From contig NZ_CP017024.1 in NCBI RefSeq assembly GCF_014522265.1, positions 2,322,001 through 2,386,000 on the forward strand: a stretch of DNA of 64,000 nucleotides, given 5' to 3'. Source of the stretch: Pseudomonas oryzihabitans (lineage in GTDB: Bacteria > Pseudomonadota > Gammaproteobacteria > Pseudomonadales > Pseudomonadaceae). Under the pieces are notes generated by a model. That model was given only the letters and a program-made list of their open reading frames with translations, searched no databases and was not told the origin of the DNA. A program made the translations under genes and the position numbers. How positions within the stretch are numbered: position 1 is the stretch's first letter; the number at the start of each line of letters is the position of its first letter. Positions 26,162-35,198 of the stretch are shown here, in pieces.

Positions 26162-27427
26162 CTACAACACCGAGATCGGGTAGTTGAGGATGATGCGGTT
26201 CTCGTCGAAGGAGCCGCTGGCACTGTAGTCGCGTCTCATGCTGGAGTTGCGCCAGCGGATCAGCAGCTTCTTCAGCGGGCCGCTCTGCACCTCGTATTGC
26301 ACCTCGGATTCGCGACCCCATTCCTTGCCGTCGGTGATGGTGCCGGTGTGCACGTTGTCGCCACTGAGGTAGCGGTTCATCAGGGTCAGACCCGGCACGC
26401 CGAAGGCGGCGAAGTTGTGGTCGTAGCGCACCTGCCAGGAGCGCTCCCGGGCGTTGTCGTAGCTGGAGTTGTAGCTGTCGTTGGCCAGGGTGCCGCCACT
26501 GGTGCCGTTGACCCTCATCCAGGCGCTGTCGCCGCTGACGCGCTGCAGGCCGACATAGAAGGTACCGCCGCCCTGCTTGGCCGAGAGCAGCGCATAGGCG
26601 GTGCGGTTGTCCAGGGCACCGGCGCGGGCGGAGCCGTCGTCGTCGCCGATGAAGTAGCCGAGGTTGGCGCCCAGGGTCCAGCTGCCCACCGGCTGGTAGT
26701 GGATCAGGTTGATGAACTTCTGGTTGTAGATGTCTTCGAGCTGGGCGTACCAGAGGCCGATCTGGGTGCGCTTCTCGTTGAACTTGTATTCGCCGCCGAC
26801 GAAGTTGAAGCGGTCGGAGGTGGCATTGGCGCGGCCCTGCATGAACATGTCTTCCATGCTGGCGTCGTTGCGCGGGCTGTTCTGGCGCATCTGGCCGCCC
26901 CAGAGTTCCAGGTTCTGGATCTCGGTGGAGTGGATCTGCGCGCCCTGGAAGGTCTGCGGCAGCGAGCGGCCGTCGTCGGACCTGAGGATCGGCAGCACGG
27001 CGAACCACTCGCCGACCTTGATATCGGTCTTGGAGACCTTGGCCTTGGCGGCCACCGCCAGGCGGCCGAAATCCTTGGCCGGTTCGTTGCCGGCATGGGT
27101 CGGCAGCAGCTGGGTGCCGTAGGTGCCGGCGCCACCGTCGAGCTTGACCGAATACAGCCCCAGGGCATCGATGCCAAAGCCCACCGGCCCCTGGGTGTAG
27201 CCGGAGGTCAGGCCGAAGATGAAGCTCTGGGTCCATTCCTCGGCCTTGTTCTGCGCGGTGTAGGCCGGATCGACGAAGTTGCGATTGAAATAGAAGTTGC
27301 GCAGGTTGAGCGTGGCCTTGGTGCCTTCGATGAAACCGTCCGCGGCCCACAGTGGCGTGGTGCTGGCGAGAGCGGCGAAGGCGGCGCAGGCACGGGCGAG
27401 CCGGCCGGAAGCGAGTCGAGTGCTCAT
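26162..27427 (-). CDS. OprD family outer-membrane porin
   Basis: The gene encodes 421 residues of an OprD-type 18-strand substrate-specific channel. Residues 1-28 are a signal peptide (Arg-rich start, then ending PLWAA). Family landmarks are GFIEGTKATLNLRNFYFNRNF near 31-51, GEWFAVLPILRSDDGRSLPQTFQG near 140 and the terminal aromatic/hydrophobic strand NRIILNYPISVL. Neighbouring genes for a shikimate-type symporter and dehydroshikimate dehydratase suggest that it admits hydroaromatic acids. It shares a strand with the symporter, 252 bases apart; that gap contains no gene. Confidence 0.87.
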   Translation of the reverse strand: MSTRLASGRLARACAAFAALASTTPLWAADGFIEGTKATLNLRNFYFNRNFVDPAYTAQNKAEEWTQSFIFGLTSGYTQGPVGFGIDALGLYSVKLDGGAGTYGTQLLPTHAGNEPAKDFGRLAVAAKAKVSKTDIKVGEWFAVLPILRSDDGRSLPQTFQGAQIHSTEIQNLELWGGQMRQNSPRNDASMEDMFMQGRANATSDRFNFVGGEYKFNEKRTQIGLWYAQLEDIYNQKFINLIHYQPVGSWTLGANLGYFIGDDDGSARAGALDNRTAYALLSAKQGGGTFYVGLQRVSGDSAWMRVNGTSGGTLANDSYNSSYDNARERSWQVRYDHNFAAFGVPGLTLMNRYLSGDNVHTGTITDGKEWGRESEVQYEVQSGPLKKLLIRWRNSSMRRDYSASGSFDENRIILNYPISVL

Positions 27428-27648
27428 GGTGTTCCTTGTTCTTGTAGGTAAGGGGTGCCCTGCCGGCGCGGAGGCGGCATCTGACGAGGGCGGGTAGGGC
27501 GGTGGTGCGAGGTACGGCTAGGAAGGTGCAGGCGACATGAGGGATTCCTTTCTTATTTGAATTATCGGAAAGCAGCGACCGAGGCGTTCGGTCGAGTAGT
27601 TATATGACAACGTATGTCTTACGGCAAGGCTACCAAGGTAGCAGGGCG

Positions 27649-27671
27649 GAGCCCTCGCCAGGCGAGGGCTC
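27649..27671 (-). terminator. hairpin after the MHS symporter gene
   Basis: Perfect 11-base arms GAGCCCTCGCC and GGCGAGGGCTC enclose a single base. It starts nine bases past the symporter stop. No T run follows on the minus strand, so it may act as an attenuator or as RNA-end protection. Confidence 0.45.
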
Positions 27672-27679
27672 GCGAGGGG

Positions 27680-29077
27680 TCAGGCGCTGGCCTTGAGGCT
27701 GTCCTGACGGGCCGTATCATAGGCGTGCTTGTCCATCTGCAGGGCGCCCGGCTTGCCCAGGTCGCTCATGGGCACCCGGTAGGTTTCCGGCGACAGGTAG
27801 GCCGCCAGGGCCGACAGGCAGGTCACGCCGAAGGCCAGGCCACCGACCACCAGCCAGATGTTGTCTGTGCCGGGCGGGGCGACCAGGGCGAACAGGGCCG
27901 GCAGCAGGGCGGTGAGCATGGTGCCGATGTTCTGGGCGATGGCCATGGCCGAGACACGGTAGCGGGTCTGGAACTGCTCCGGGTAGAAGCTGGGGAAGAC
28001 CGCGTTGTAGCCCTGGTAGACCACGCCCCACATCAGCAGCGACATGAGGAAGGCCAGCGGCAGGTTGTGGATGCTGATGGCATAGAGGTAACCGAAGGCC
28101 AGCAGACCCGAACCCAGGGCGCCACCGATCATGGTCGGCCGGCGGCCGATGCGGTCGGAGAGGTTGCCGACGAAGGGGATCACCAGCACGGCGACGATGT
28201 TGCCCACCACCGGTATCCACAGGTAGACGCTCTTGTCGAAGCCGATGCCATAGGCCGGCTGCACTGCGTAGGCGGCGCCGAAGATGGTGGCCACCACCGG
28301 GATGACGTTCATCAGCGCCATCAGCGCGACCAGGATCATGGCCTTCCAACTGGTGGTCAGGGCTTCGCCGATGGGCGAGCGTCTGGTCACGGTGGCGGTG
28401 CCGGTCTTGGCTTCTTCCTTGACGAAGGCAGGCGTCTCATGGACCTCGCGACGGATGATGAAGCCGGCCAGCAGGACGAAGGCGCTGAGCAGGAAGGGAA
28501 TGCGCCAGCCCCAGCTGTTGAAGGCATCGGCGGGCATGAAGTAGGCCAGCGGCAGGAACACCGCGGCGGCCATCACCTGGCCGGCCTGCACCCCCTGCAG
28601 GGTAAAGCTCGCATAGTAGCCACGTCGGCCGAAGGGCGCGTGTTCGAGCACCATGGAACTGGCTCCGGAGATCTCGCCGGCCACGGCGAAGCCCTGGATC
28701 AGGCGCAGCACCACCAGCAGGATGGGCGCGAGGATGCCGATCTGGTGGTAGGTGGGCAGCAGGCCCACGGCCATGGTGGCGATGCCCATGAGGAACATGC
28801 ACAGCAGCAGGACGTTCTTGCGACCGCGGGTATCGCCCCAGTGACCGAGCACGAAGGCGCCGACCGGCCGCGCCAGATAGCCGACGCCATAGGTGGCGAG
28901 GGAGGCGACGATGGCCATCTTGGGATCGCTGGAGGGGAAGAAGATCTGCGGAAAGATCAGCGCCGCCGCCTGGGCGTAGATGAAGAAGTCGTAGTATTCC
29001 AGCGCCGAGCCGATCCAGCCGCTGGCGGTGGCTTTCTTGGCTTGGGAGCCGGGGGTGGGGGAGGCGGTAGTGGCCAT
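27680..29077 (-). CDS. MFS metabolite:H+ symporter (shikimate/aromatic acid type)
   Basis: The gene encodes 465 residues with about 12 membrane segments. The MHS pattern is clear: SGWIGSALEYYDFFIYAQAAAL in helix 1, GHWGDTRGRKNVLL in the loop after helix 2, and RLIQGFAVAGEISGASSMVLEHAP. ShiA and related proteins bring in shikimate and dehydroshikimate with protons. The divergent quiC gene supports such a substrate. The ATG at 29077 is preceded by GGAGAC on the minus strand. Regulation is probably through the shared intergenic region at 29078-29523. Confidence 0.85.
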   Translation of the reverse strand: MATTASPTPGSQAKKATASGWIGSALEYYDFFIYAQAAALIFPQIFFPSSDPKMAIVASLATYGVGYLARPVGAFVLGHWGDTRGRKNVLLLCMFLMGIATMAVGLLPTYHQIGILAPILLVVLRLIQGFAVAGEISGASSMVLEHAPFGRRGYYASFTLQGVQAGQVMAAAVFLPLAYFMPADAFNSWGWRIPFLLSAFVLLAGFIIRREVHETPAFVKEEAKTGTATVTRRSPIGEALTTSWKAMILVALMALMNVIPVVATIFGAAYAVQPAYGIGFDKSVYLWIPVVGNIVAVLVIPFVGNLSDRIGRRPTMIGGALGSGLLAFGYLYAISIHNLPLAFLMSLLMWGVVYQGYNAVFPSFYPEQFQTRYRVSAMAIAQNIGTMLTALLPALFALVAPPGTDNIWLVVGGLAFGVTCLSALAAYLSPETYRVPMSDLGKPGALQMDKHAYDTARQDSLKASA

Positions 29078-29374
29078 GGTTGTCTCCGGAATTTTATTGT
29101 CAGGCCAGGAGGATTTCAGCGCCGCGCACGAACTCGCTCGGGTCGCGGGAGCCGAAGATGGAAAGGACGAGAGGACCTAGCCTGGCCGTCGCCGACTGAG
29201 CGCGGTGGGACTGCAGACGCGACGGGGCACGCAGGATAACGTGGATAGCTGGGGCATGGACGCACACTCTTGTTTGTCTTGTTATGGTCGACGCGGCGGA
29301 AGCGACGAGCGCTGGGCTCTGCGATCCATAGTGCGAGGCGCTGCCGGGCCCGGTCAATTCGCGGGATGACCAAA

Positions 29375-29391
29375 TGTTCGATCAGCGAACA
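29375..29391. promoter_or_regulatory. candidate operator between the symporter and quiC
   Basis: TGTTCGATCAGCGAACA is a perfect inverted repeat with six-base arms and a five-base centre. A further GTTCG lies at about 29404, inside AACCGGTTCG. The 446-base divergent region contains no gene. The nearby TetR gene (31480) is the likely binder. Confidence 0.5.
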
Positions 29392-29523
29392 GAAACTAAC
29401 CGGTTCGTACATAATCCATTGTTGGGCCTCGCGGTGCCACGAATAATCGGTGCCAGACCCGACGAATCCGCGCCACCCGCCCGCATGTCCCGCGGCGTGG
29501 CCGTCCAACACAGGAGCACCGGC

Positions 29524-31425
29524 ATGCAGCGTTCCATCGCGACCGTATCCATCAGCGGCACCCTGACCGAGAAGCTCGAGGCCATCGCCGCGGCGGGTTT
29601 CGACGGTGTGGAGATCTTCGAGAACGACCTGCTGTATTCCGGGGCCAGCCCGCGGGAGATCCGCCAGCGCGCCCAGGACCTGGGGCTGGCCATCACTCTG
29701 TTCCAGCCGTTCCGCGACTTCGAGGGCAATCGCCGCGAGCGCCTGCAGCGCAATCTCGACCGCGCCGAGCGCAAGTTCGACCTCATGCAGGAACTGGGCA
29801 CCGACCTCATCCTGGTGTGCAGCAACACCGCCGCCGACAGCCTCGGCGACGAACGCCTGATCGCCGACGACCTGCAGCTGCTGGCCGAGCGCGCCGCCCG
29901 GCGCGAACTGCGCATCGGTTACGAGGCCCTCGCCTGGGGCCGCCACGTCAACACCTGGCAGCAGGTCTGGCGCCTGGTGAAGGCGGTCGATCATCCCAAT
30001 CTCGGCGTGCTGCTCGACAGCTTCCACACCCTGTCCATCGGCGGCGATCCGGCGGCCATCGCGCAGATCCCGGGGGACAAGATCTTTTTCGTGCAGATGG
30101 CCGATGCGCCGCTGCTGCAGATGGACGTGCTGGAGTGGAGTCGGCATTTCCGCTGCTTCCCGGGGCAGGGCGAATTCGACCTGGCCGGTTTCCTCGCGCC
30201 CATCCTGCAGACCGGCTACCAGGGACCGCTGTCGCTGGAGATCTTCAACGACGGTTTCCGCGCCGCCCAGACCCGCGCCACCGCAGCCGATGGTCTGAGA
30301 TCCCTGCTCTACCTGGAAGAGCAGACCGCCGCGCGGCTGCAGCGCGAGGAGACCCCGGTGGCAGCGCCGCTATTCGCCCCGCCCGAGGCGCCGCGCCTGG
30401 AAGGCACCGAATTCCTCGAATTCGCCGTCGACGACGGCCATGGCGCCGAACTGGCGCGCTGGCTGGGCAAGCTGGGCTTCGCCCAGGCCGGCCGGCATCG
30501 CTCGAAGAACGTCACCCTGCTGCGCCAGGGCGAGATCAACCTGGTGCTCAACGCCGAACCCTATTCCTTCGGCCACAACTTCTTCGAGGCCCACGGGCCC
30601 TCGCTGTGCGCCATGGCCCTGCGCGTGCCGGACAGCCAGGCCGCCCTGGAGCGCGCCCAGCAGTACCGGGCGCAGCCCTATCGCGGCCTGGTCGGCCCCA
30701 ACGAGCGGGAAATCCCGGCGGTGCGGGCACCGGACGGCAGCCTGATCTATCTCGCCGATCGCGGCGTGGATGGCCGCAGTCTCTACGACACCGACTTCGA
30801 TGTCAGCGCCGGCGCCAGCGGAGGGCTCGGTCTGACCCATGTCGACCACGTGGCCATCGCCCTGCCGGCCGATGCGCTGGACAGCTGGGTGCTGTTCTAC
30901 AAGAGCCTGTTCGACTTCAGCGCCGACGACGAGGTGGTGGTCCCGGACCCCTATGGCCTGGTCAAGAGTCGTGCGCTGAAGAATCGCGAGAGCAGCGTGC
31001 GCCTGGCGCTGAACATCTCGGAGAATCGCAACACCGCCATCGCCCGGGCACTGTCCAGCTATCGCGGCTCGGGGGTGCATCACATCGCCTTCGCCTGCCA
31101 GGACATCTTCCAGGCGGTGGAACAGGCCAAGGCCGCCGGGGTACCCCTGCTGGAGATCCCGATGAACTACTACGACGACCTGGGCGCGCGCTTCGATTTC
31201 GACGACGACTTCCTCAGTCGGCTGGCCTACTACAACGTGCTCTACGACCGTGACGCCCAGGGTGGCGAGCTATTCCATGTCTACACCGAGTCCTTCGCCG
31301 ACCGATTCTTCTTCGAAATCCTCCAGCGCAAGGATTACAGTGGCTACGGCGCGGCCAACAGCCCGGTCCGCCTGGCGGCCATGCTGCAGGCCCACCAGGG
31401 CCGTCCGGCGCCCCTGGAATTCTGA
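29524..31425 (+). CDS. quiC: 3-dehydroshikimate dehydratase with HPPD-like C-terminal domain
   Basis: The gene encodes 633 residues closely resembling Pseudomonas putida QuiC. The N-terminal TIM barrel (about 1-285) converts 3-dehydroshikimate to protocatechuate. Metal ligands appear in GYEALAWGRH (Glu), LLDSFHTL (Asp), FFVQMADAP (Gln) and LSLEIFNDGF (Glu). The C-terminal half (about 300-633) is a vicinal-oxygen-chelate domain like 4-hydroxyphenylpyruvate dioxygenase. Its metal residues lie in HVDHVAIALP, VHHIAFACQD and ELFHVYTESF; its activity in this fusion is uncertain. AGGAG lies nine bases before the ATG at 29524. Confidence 0.92.
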   Translation: MQRSIATVSISGTLTEKLEAIAAAGFDGVEIFENDLLYSGASPREIRQRAQDLGLAITLFQPFRDFEGNRRERLQRNLDRAERKFDLMQELGTDLILVCSNTAADSLGDERLIADDLQLLAERAARRELRIGYEALAWGRHVNTWQQVWRLVKAVDHPNLGVLLDSFHTLSIGGDPAAIAQIPGDKIFFVQMADAPLLQMDVLEWSRHFRCFPGQGEFDLAGFLAPILQTGYQGPLSLEIFNDGFRAAQTRATAADGLRSLLYLEEQTAARLQREETPVAAPLFAPPEAPRLEGTEFLEFAVDDGHGAELARWLGKLGFAQAGRHRSKNVTLLRQGEINLVLNAEPYSFGHNFFEAHGPSLCAMALRVPDSQAALERAQQYRAQPYRGLVGPNEREIPAVRAPDGSLIYLADRGVDGRSLYDTDFDVSAGASGGLGLTHVDHVAIALPADALDSWVLFYKSLFDFSADDEVVVPDPYGLVKSRALKNRESSVRLALNISENRNTAIARALSSYRGSGVHHIAFACQDIFQAVEQAKAAGVPLLEIPMNYYDDLGARFDFDDDFLSRLAYYNVLYDRDAQGGELFHVYTESFADRFFFEILQRKDYSGYGAANSPVRLAAMLQAHQGRPAPLEF

Positions 31426-31479
31426 GCCAGGCGGGCACCTGCGGGTGCCCGCGCCTCTCCTCCGACAAGAGTCAGCCCG

Positions 31480-32136
31480 ATGCAGGACACCCCGGCGCTC
31501 GCGCCTACGCTCCGTACCCCACGCAAGAACAATCCCGAGAAGACCCGCCAGGCCATCCTCGCTGCCGCCGTGGCCGAGTTCGCCGACCTGGGGCTGAGCG
31601 GGGCGCGGGTGGACGCCATCGCCGAGCGCACCCATACCTCCAAGCGGATGATCTACTACTACTTCGGCAGCAAGGAGCAGCTCTACCTGACGGTGCTGGA
31701 AAAGCTCTACAGCGACGTGCGCGGCAACGAGGCCGAATTGCCACTGGACCGCCTGCCGCCGCTGGAGGCGATTCGCACCCTGGCGGAATTCCTCTTCGAA
31801 CACCACCGCAGCCACGACGACTTCATCCGCGTGGTGAGCATCGAGAACATCCACCGTGGTCGCCACCTGGCGCAGTCCGAGACCATCTCCAGCCTCAACT
31901 CCTCGGCACTGGAGGCCCTGCGCCGCATCCTGGCGCGCGGCGAAGCCAGCGGCGATATCCGCAGCGGACTGGACGCGGTGGATGTGCACCTGCTGATGTG
32001 CTCGTTCTGCTTCTATCGCGTCTCCAACCGGCACACCTTCGGCCACATCCACGACATCGACATGGAAGAACCGGCCGTGCTGCGCCGGCACAAGACCATG
32101 ATCGGCGATGCGATGGTGCGCTACCTGCAGCCGTAG
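31480..32136 (+). CDS. TetR/AcrR family regulator of the dehydroshikimate cluster
   Basis: The gene encodes 218 residues. The helix-turn-helix spans about 20-68 (TRQAILAAAVAEFADLGLSGARVDAIAERTHTSKRMIYYYF is the region, key residues T-S-K-R-M-I-Y-Y-Y-F). The C-terminal domain (FLFEHHRSHDDFIRVVSIEN, then SNRHTFGHIHDIDMEEP) resembles the TetR group found beside aromatic-acid operons. It starts 54 bases after quiC and probably is co-transcribed with it. By position it should sense dehydroshikimate or protocatechuate and act on the palindrome at 29375. Confidence 0.83.
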   Translation: MQDTPALAPTLRTPRKNNPEKTRQAILAAAVAEFADLGLSGARVDAIAERTHTSKRMIYYYFGSKEQLYLTVLEKLYSDVRGNEAELPLDRLPPLEAIRTLAEFLFEHHRSHDDFIRVVSIENIHRGRHLAQSETISSLNSSALEALRRILARGEASGDIRSGLDAVDVHLLMCSFCFYRVSNRHTFGHIHDIDMEEPAVLRRHKTMIGDAMVRYLQP

Positions 32137-32149
32137 GACATCCATGCGG

Positions 32150-32377
32150 CCCTCACCCAACCCTCTCCCGGAGGGAGAGGGGGCGTTTGACCGAAGCTTC
32201 TAGTCTCCAACATGGATTCGCAGGGTGGAAACCCCGTAGGTTGGGTTGAGACGGCTTCATCGTCGAAGCCCAACACTGCCGGCTACCTCGTATTGGGCTT
32301 CGCTGCTCTCAACCCAGCCTACGGAGCACGGAGTCCAATCGCCCCCTCTCCCTCCGGGAGAGGGCCGGGGTGAGGGC
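32150..32377. repeat. nested palindromic REP cluster (order B-A-A'-B')
   Basis: Family-B hairpins mark both ends in opposite orientation (32150-32184 and 32341-32376). Between them, two family-A palindromes face each other (32236-32275 and 32292-32324). The whole 228 bases could fold as one large cruciform. It fills the gap between two convergent genes. Confidence 0.75.
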
Positions 32378-32403
32378 AAACCCAGGCACCCCGGCCAAAA
32401 CCT

Positions 32404-33261
32404 TTAGAGCACCGGCATGCCGCCCGTCACCGGCAGCATGGCACCGGAGATGTAGCTCGCCTCATCGGACGCAAGCAGCACATAGGCCGGCGCAAGTTCC
32501 ACCGGCTGGCCAGGGCGACCCAGCGGCGTGCTGCTACCGAATTGCTCAGGTTCGTCCGGCTTCATGGTGCTGACGATCAGCGGCGTCCAGATCGGGCCGG
32601 GGGCCACGCTGTTGGCGCGGATGCCCTTATCGCCCAGCAGCTGCGCCAGGCCCGCGGTGAAGTTGGCGATGGCGCCCTTGGTGGCCGAATAGGCCAGCAG
32701 GGTCGGCGGGGCGATGTCGGCGTTGATCGACGCGGTGTTGATGATGGAGCCGCCGCGCGGCATGTGCTTCAGCGCCGCCTGGGTGATGCGGAACATGGCA
32801 TGCATGTTCACGTTGAAGGTATGCACCCATTCCTCGTCAGGGATCTCGTCGAGGCTGTCGCGCACCTGCTGGAAGGCGGCGTTGTTGACCAGCACATCAA
32901 TGCGGCCAAAGGCCTCGACGGTCTTCTGCACCACGTCCAAACAGGTCTGGCGCTCGGCCAGATCGCCCGGCAGCAGCACGGCCTGGCGCCCGGCCTCGGT
33001 GACCAGCCGGGCGGTCTCCTGGGCATCCTCGTGCTCGTCCAGGTAGGCGATGGCGACATCGGCGCCCTCACGGGCGAAGGCGATGGCCACGGCGCGACCG
33101 ATGCCGCTGTCGGCACCGGTGATCAGGGTCTTCTTGCCCGCCAGGCGACCCGAGCCGCGGTAGCTCGCGGCGCCGCTGTCGGGTTGCGGATCCATGCGTG
33201 CTTCGGAACCGGGAAAGGTCTGGGGCTGGGGTTTCAGCGGGGGTTTGGGATGGTCGCTCAC
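32404..33261 (-). CDS. SDR family oxidoreductase (YghA / general-stress-protein-39 type)
   Basis: The gene encodes 285 residues with the N-terminal extension of the YghA/YdaD group (MDPQPDSGAASYRGSGRLAG) before the Rossmann motif TLITGADSGIGRAVAIAFAR near 45. VDVLVNNAAFQQVRDSLDE and SIINTASINADIAPPTLLAYSATKGA carry Ser, Tyr and Lys. Such enzymes are stress-linked aldehyde or alcohol reductases; the substrate is not known. It is about three quarters identical by eye to the next gene upstream, 64 bases away on the same strand, so the pair is a tandem duplication. Confidence 0.86.
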   Translation of the reverse strand: MSDHPKPPLKPQPQTFPGSEARMDPQPDSGAASYRGSGRLAGKKTLITGADSGIGRAVAIAFAREGADVAIAYLDEHEDAQETARLVTEAGRQAVLLPGDLAERQTCLDVVQKTVEAFGRIDVLVNNAAFQQVRDSLDEIPDEEWVHTFNVNMHAMFRITQAALKHMPRGGSIINTASINADIAPPTLLAYSATKGAIANFTAGLAQLLGDKGIRANSVAPGPIWTPLIVSTMKPDEPEQFGSSTPLGRPGQPVELAPAYVLLASDEASYISGAMLPVTGGMPVL

Positions 33262-33325
33262 GAGCGGGCTCCGGATACGGAAGAAAGAAGGGGCGACCCC
33301 GGCCTGTGCCGGGGCGTAGGGCTGG

Positions 33326-34183
33326 TCAGAGAATCGGCTTGCCGCCGGTGACGGCGATGCGCGCGCCCGAGGTGTAGCTGGATTCGTCCGAGGCCAGCAT
33401 CACATAGACCGGCGCCAGTTCCACCGGCTGGCCGGGGCGGCCGAGCGGGGTGTTGCCGCCGAATTCCTTGACCTGCTCCGGCGGCATGGTGGCCGGGATC
33501 AGCGGAGTCCAGACAGGGCCGGGAGCCACGCTGTTGGCGCGGATGCCCTTCTCGCCGAGTAGCTGAGCCAGGCCGGCGGTGAAGTTGGCGATGGCGCCCT
33601 TGGTGGTGGCATAGGCCAGCAGTGTCGGCCGCGGCATGTCCGAATTCACCGAGGTGGTGTTGATGATGGAGCCACCCGGGCCCATGTGCTTTATCGCGGC
33701 CTGGGTGATGCGAAACATGGCGGTGATGTTCACATCGAAGGTGTAGACCCACTCGTCGTCGGGAATCTCTTCGAGGGTCTCGTGGGTCATCTGGAAGGCG
33801 GCGTTGTTGACCAGCACATCGAGACGGCCGAAGGCGGCCACGGTCTGGTCCACCACTGCCAGGCACTGCTCGCGCTTGGACAGGCAACCCGGCAGCAGCA
33901 GCGCCTCGCGGCCGGCTTCGCGCACCAGGCGGGCGGTGTCCTCGGCGTCTTCGTGCTCGTTCAGGTAACTGATGGCGACATCGGCGCCCTCACGGGCGAA
34001 GGCGATGGCCACGGCACGGCCAATACCGCTGTCGCCACCGGTGATCAGCGCCTTCTTGCCGGCCAGCCGGCCAGAACCCTTGTAGCTTTGCTCGCCGCAA
34101 TCCGGTACCGGATTCATGCGCGATTGCAGGCCGGGAACGGCCTGCTGCTGTTCCGGCATCGGGGCTTTGGGGAAATCGGTCAT
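33326..34183 (-). CDS. SDR family oxidoreductase, tandem paralogue
   Basis: The gene encodes 285 residues, the same length as its downstream copy. ALITGGDSGIGRAVAIAFAR near 45 binds the cofactor, LDVLVNNAAFQMTHETLEE follows, and SIINTTSVNSDMPRPTLLAYATTKGA provides Ser and Tyr-x3-Lys. The N-terminal MNPVPDCGEQSYKGSGRLAG extension matches the YghA group. It is the first gene of the pair; GAGGATTC lies upstream of its ATG at 34183. The two proteins differ mostly in the first 30 residues and around 220-235, which may reflect different substrates. Confidence 0.86.
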   Translation of the reverse strand: MTDFPKAPMPEQQQAVPGLQSRMNPVPDCGEQSYKGSGRLAGKKALITGGDSGIGRAVAIAFAREGADVAISYLNEHEDAEDTARLVREAGREALLLPGCLSKREQCLAVVDQTVAAFGRLDVLVNNAAFQMTHETLEEIPDDEWVYTFDVNITAMFRITQAAIKHMGPGGSIINTTSVNSDMPRPTLLAYATTKGAIANFTAGLAQLLGEKGIRANSVAPGPVWTPLIPATMPPEQVKEFGGNTPLGRPGQPVELAPVYVMLASDESSYTSGARIAVTGGKPIL

Positions 34184-34280
34184 GGAAGAATCCTCGTCGC
34201 GGTAACTTTTGCGGGCCTGTCAGTACCGACAGGCCACAAGCGGCGAGGGTTCGAGATCCGGGACGGGCGGTGTACCGGCG

Positions 34281-34868
34281 CTAGCGGGGTGCCGCTTCGG
34301 CCCAGCGCGGCGGCACCGTGGGTTGCCAGGCGGCGAGGGCGTCTAGCAGGGCCGTTGGTGAAGCTTCCACTTGCAGCATGGCGCGATGCGGCGCGGCGAC
34401 GAAGCCCTGGGCGACCAGGTGATCGAGGAAGCCCTCCAGCTGGGCATAGAAGCCATCGACCTCCAGGAGGCCCATGGGTTTGGCGTGATAGCCGAGCTGA
34501 CCCCAGGTCCAGACCTCGAAGAGCTCTTCCAGGGTGCCCAGGCCGCCGGGGAGGGCGATGAAGGCATCGGCCAGTTCCGCCATCCGCGCCTTGCGCGCAT
34601 GCATGCCGTCGACCACTTCCAGGCGGGTGCAGCCGGTATGGCCCAGCTCGGCGGTCTTGAGACTCTGGGGAATGATGCCGATGACTTCGCCACCGGCAGC
34701 CAGGGCGGCATCGGCGACCACACCCATCAGGCCGACCTTGCCGCCCCCATAGACCAGGGTGAGGCCGCGCTCGGCGAGGGTGCGCCCGAGGTGCGCCGCG
34801 GCTTCGGCGAAGACAGGCGAGGCACCGGGCTTGGCGCCACAGAAGACACAGACGGTTTTCAGCGACAT
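34281..34868 (-). CDS. TIGR00730 / LOG family nucleotide phosphoribohydrolase
   Basis: The gene encodes 195 residues. [20 protein letters not shown] at the N-terminus, [29 protein letters not shown], and the signature [20 protein letters not shown] (PGGxGTxxE) define the LOG-like lysine decarboxylase-fold family. Members release the base from (cytokinin) nucleoside 5'-monophosphates; AMP may be the usual bacterial substrate. It starts 98 bases past nothing coding on its strand and is not in an evident operon. Confidence 0.87.
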   Translation of the reverse strand: MSLKTVCVFCGAKPGASPVFAEAAAHLGRTLAERGLTLVYGGGKVGLMGVVADAALAAGGEVIGIIPQSLKTAELGHTGCTRLEVVDGMHARKARMAELADAFIALPGGLGTLEELFEVWTWGQLGYHAKPMGLLEVDGFYAQLEGFLDHLVAQGFVAAPHRAMLQVEASPTALLDALAAWQPTVPPRWAEAAPR

Positions 34869-34930
34869 GGGGACTCCTAGGCAGGCAAAGCGCCTAGCCT
34901 AGCCGCCCGCTCCGCCGGAGCAAAGCACCC

Positions 34931-35023
34931 TCATCGCGCGAGGAAAGCGACCTCCGGCGCATTGCCGCTGGCGGCCTGGGCATAGTTGGCGAACAACTCG
35001 TGCAGCAGGGCGGTAAGGGTCAT
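34931..35023 (-). CDS. possible 30-residue small protein
   Basis: MTLTALLHELFANYAQAASG begins a 30-residue frame with a fitting AAGGA nine bases before the ATG. Leucine-rich helix content and a normal stop are visible, but no family is recognised. It lies between the LOG-type gene and azurin, upstream of the former on the same strand. A chance open frame is a fair alternative. Confidence 0.3.
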   Translation of the reverse strand: MTLTALLHELFANYAQAASGNAPEVAFLAR

Positions 35024-35198
35024 GGCGGGCGTCCTTGGCTGGCGGATGATGGAGGGATAGTACCCAGAGCTGAGGCCCGGCGACCTGGCAAAGGTTTCGA
35101 TGGAGGCGATAGAGCGAAGCCGTGCCCTTGCCATGGCCGCTGGAACCCGCCACCCTCGCATCGGTCTGACTGGCGACTTTCACGCATCCGGAGGGTTC

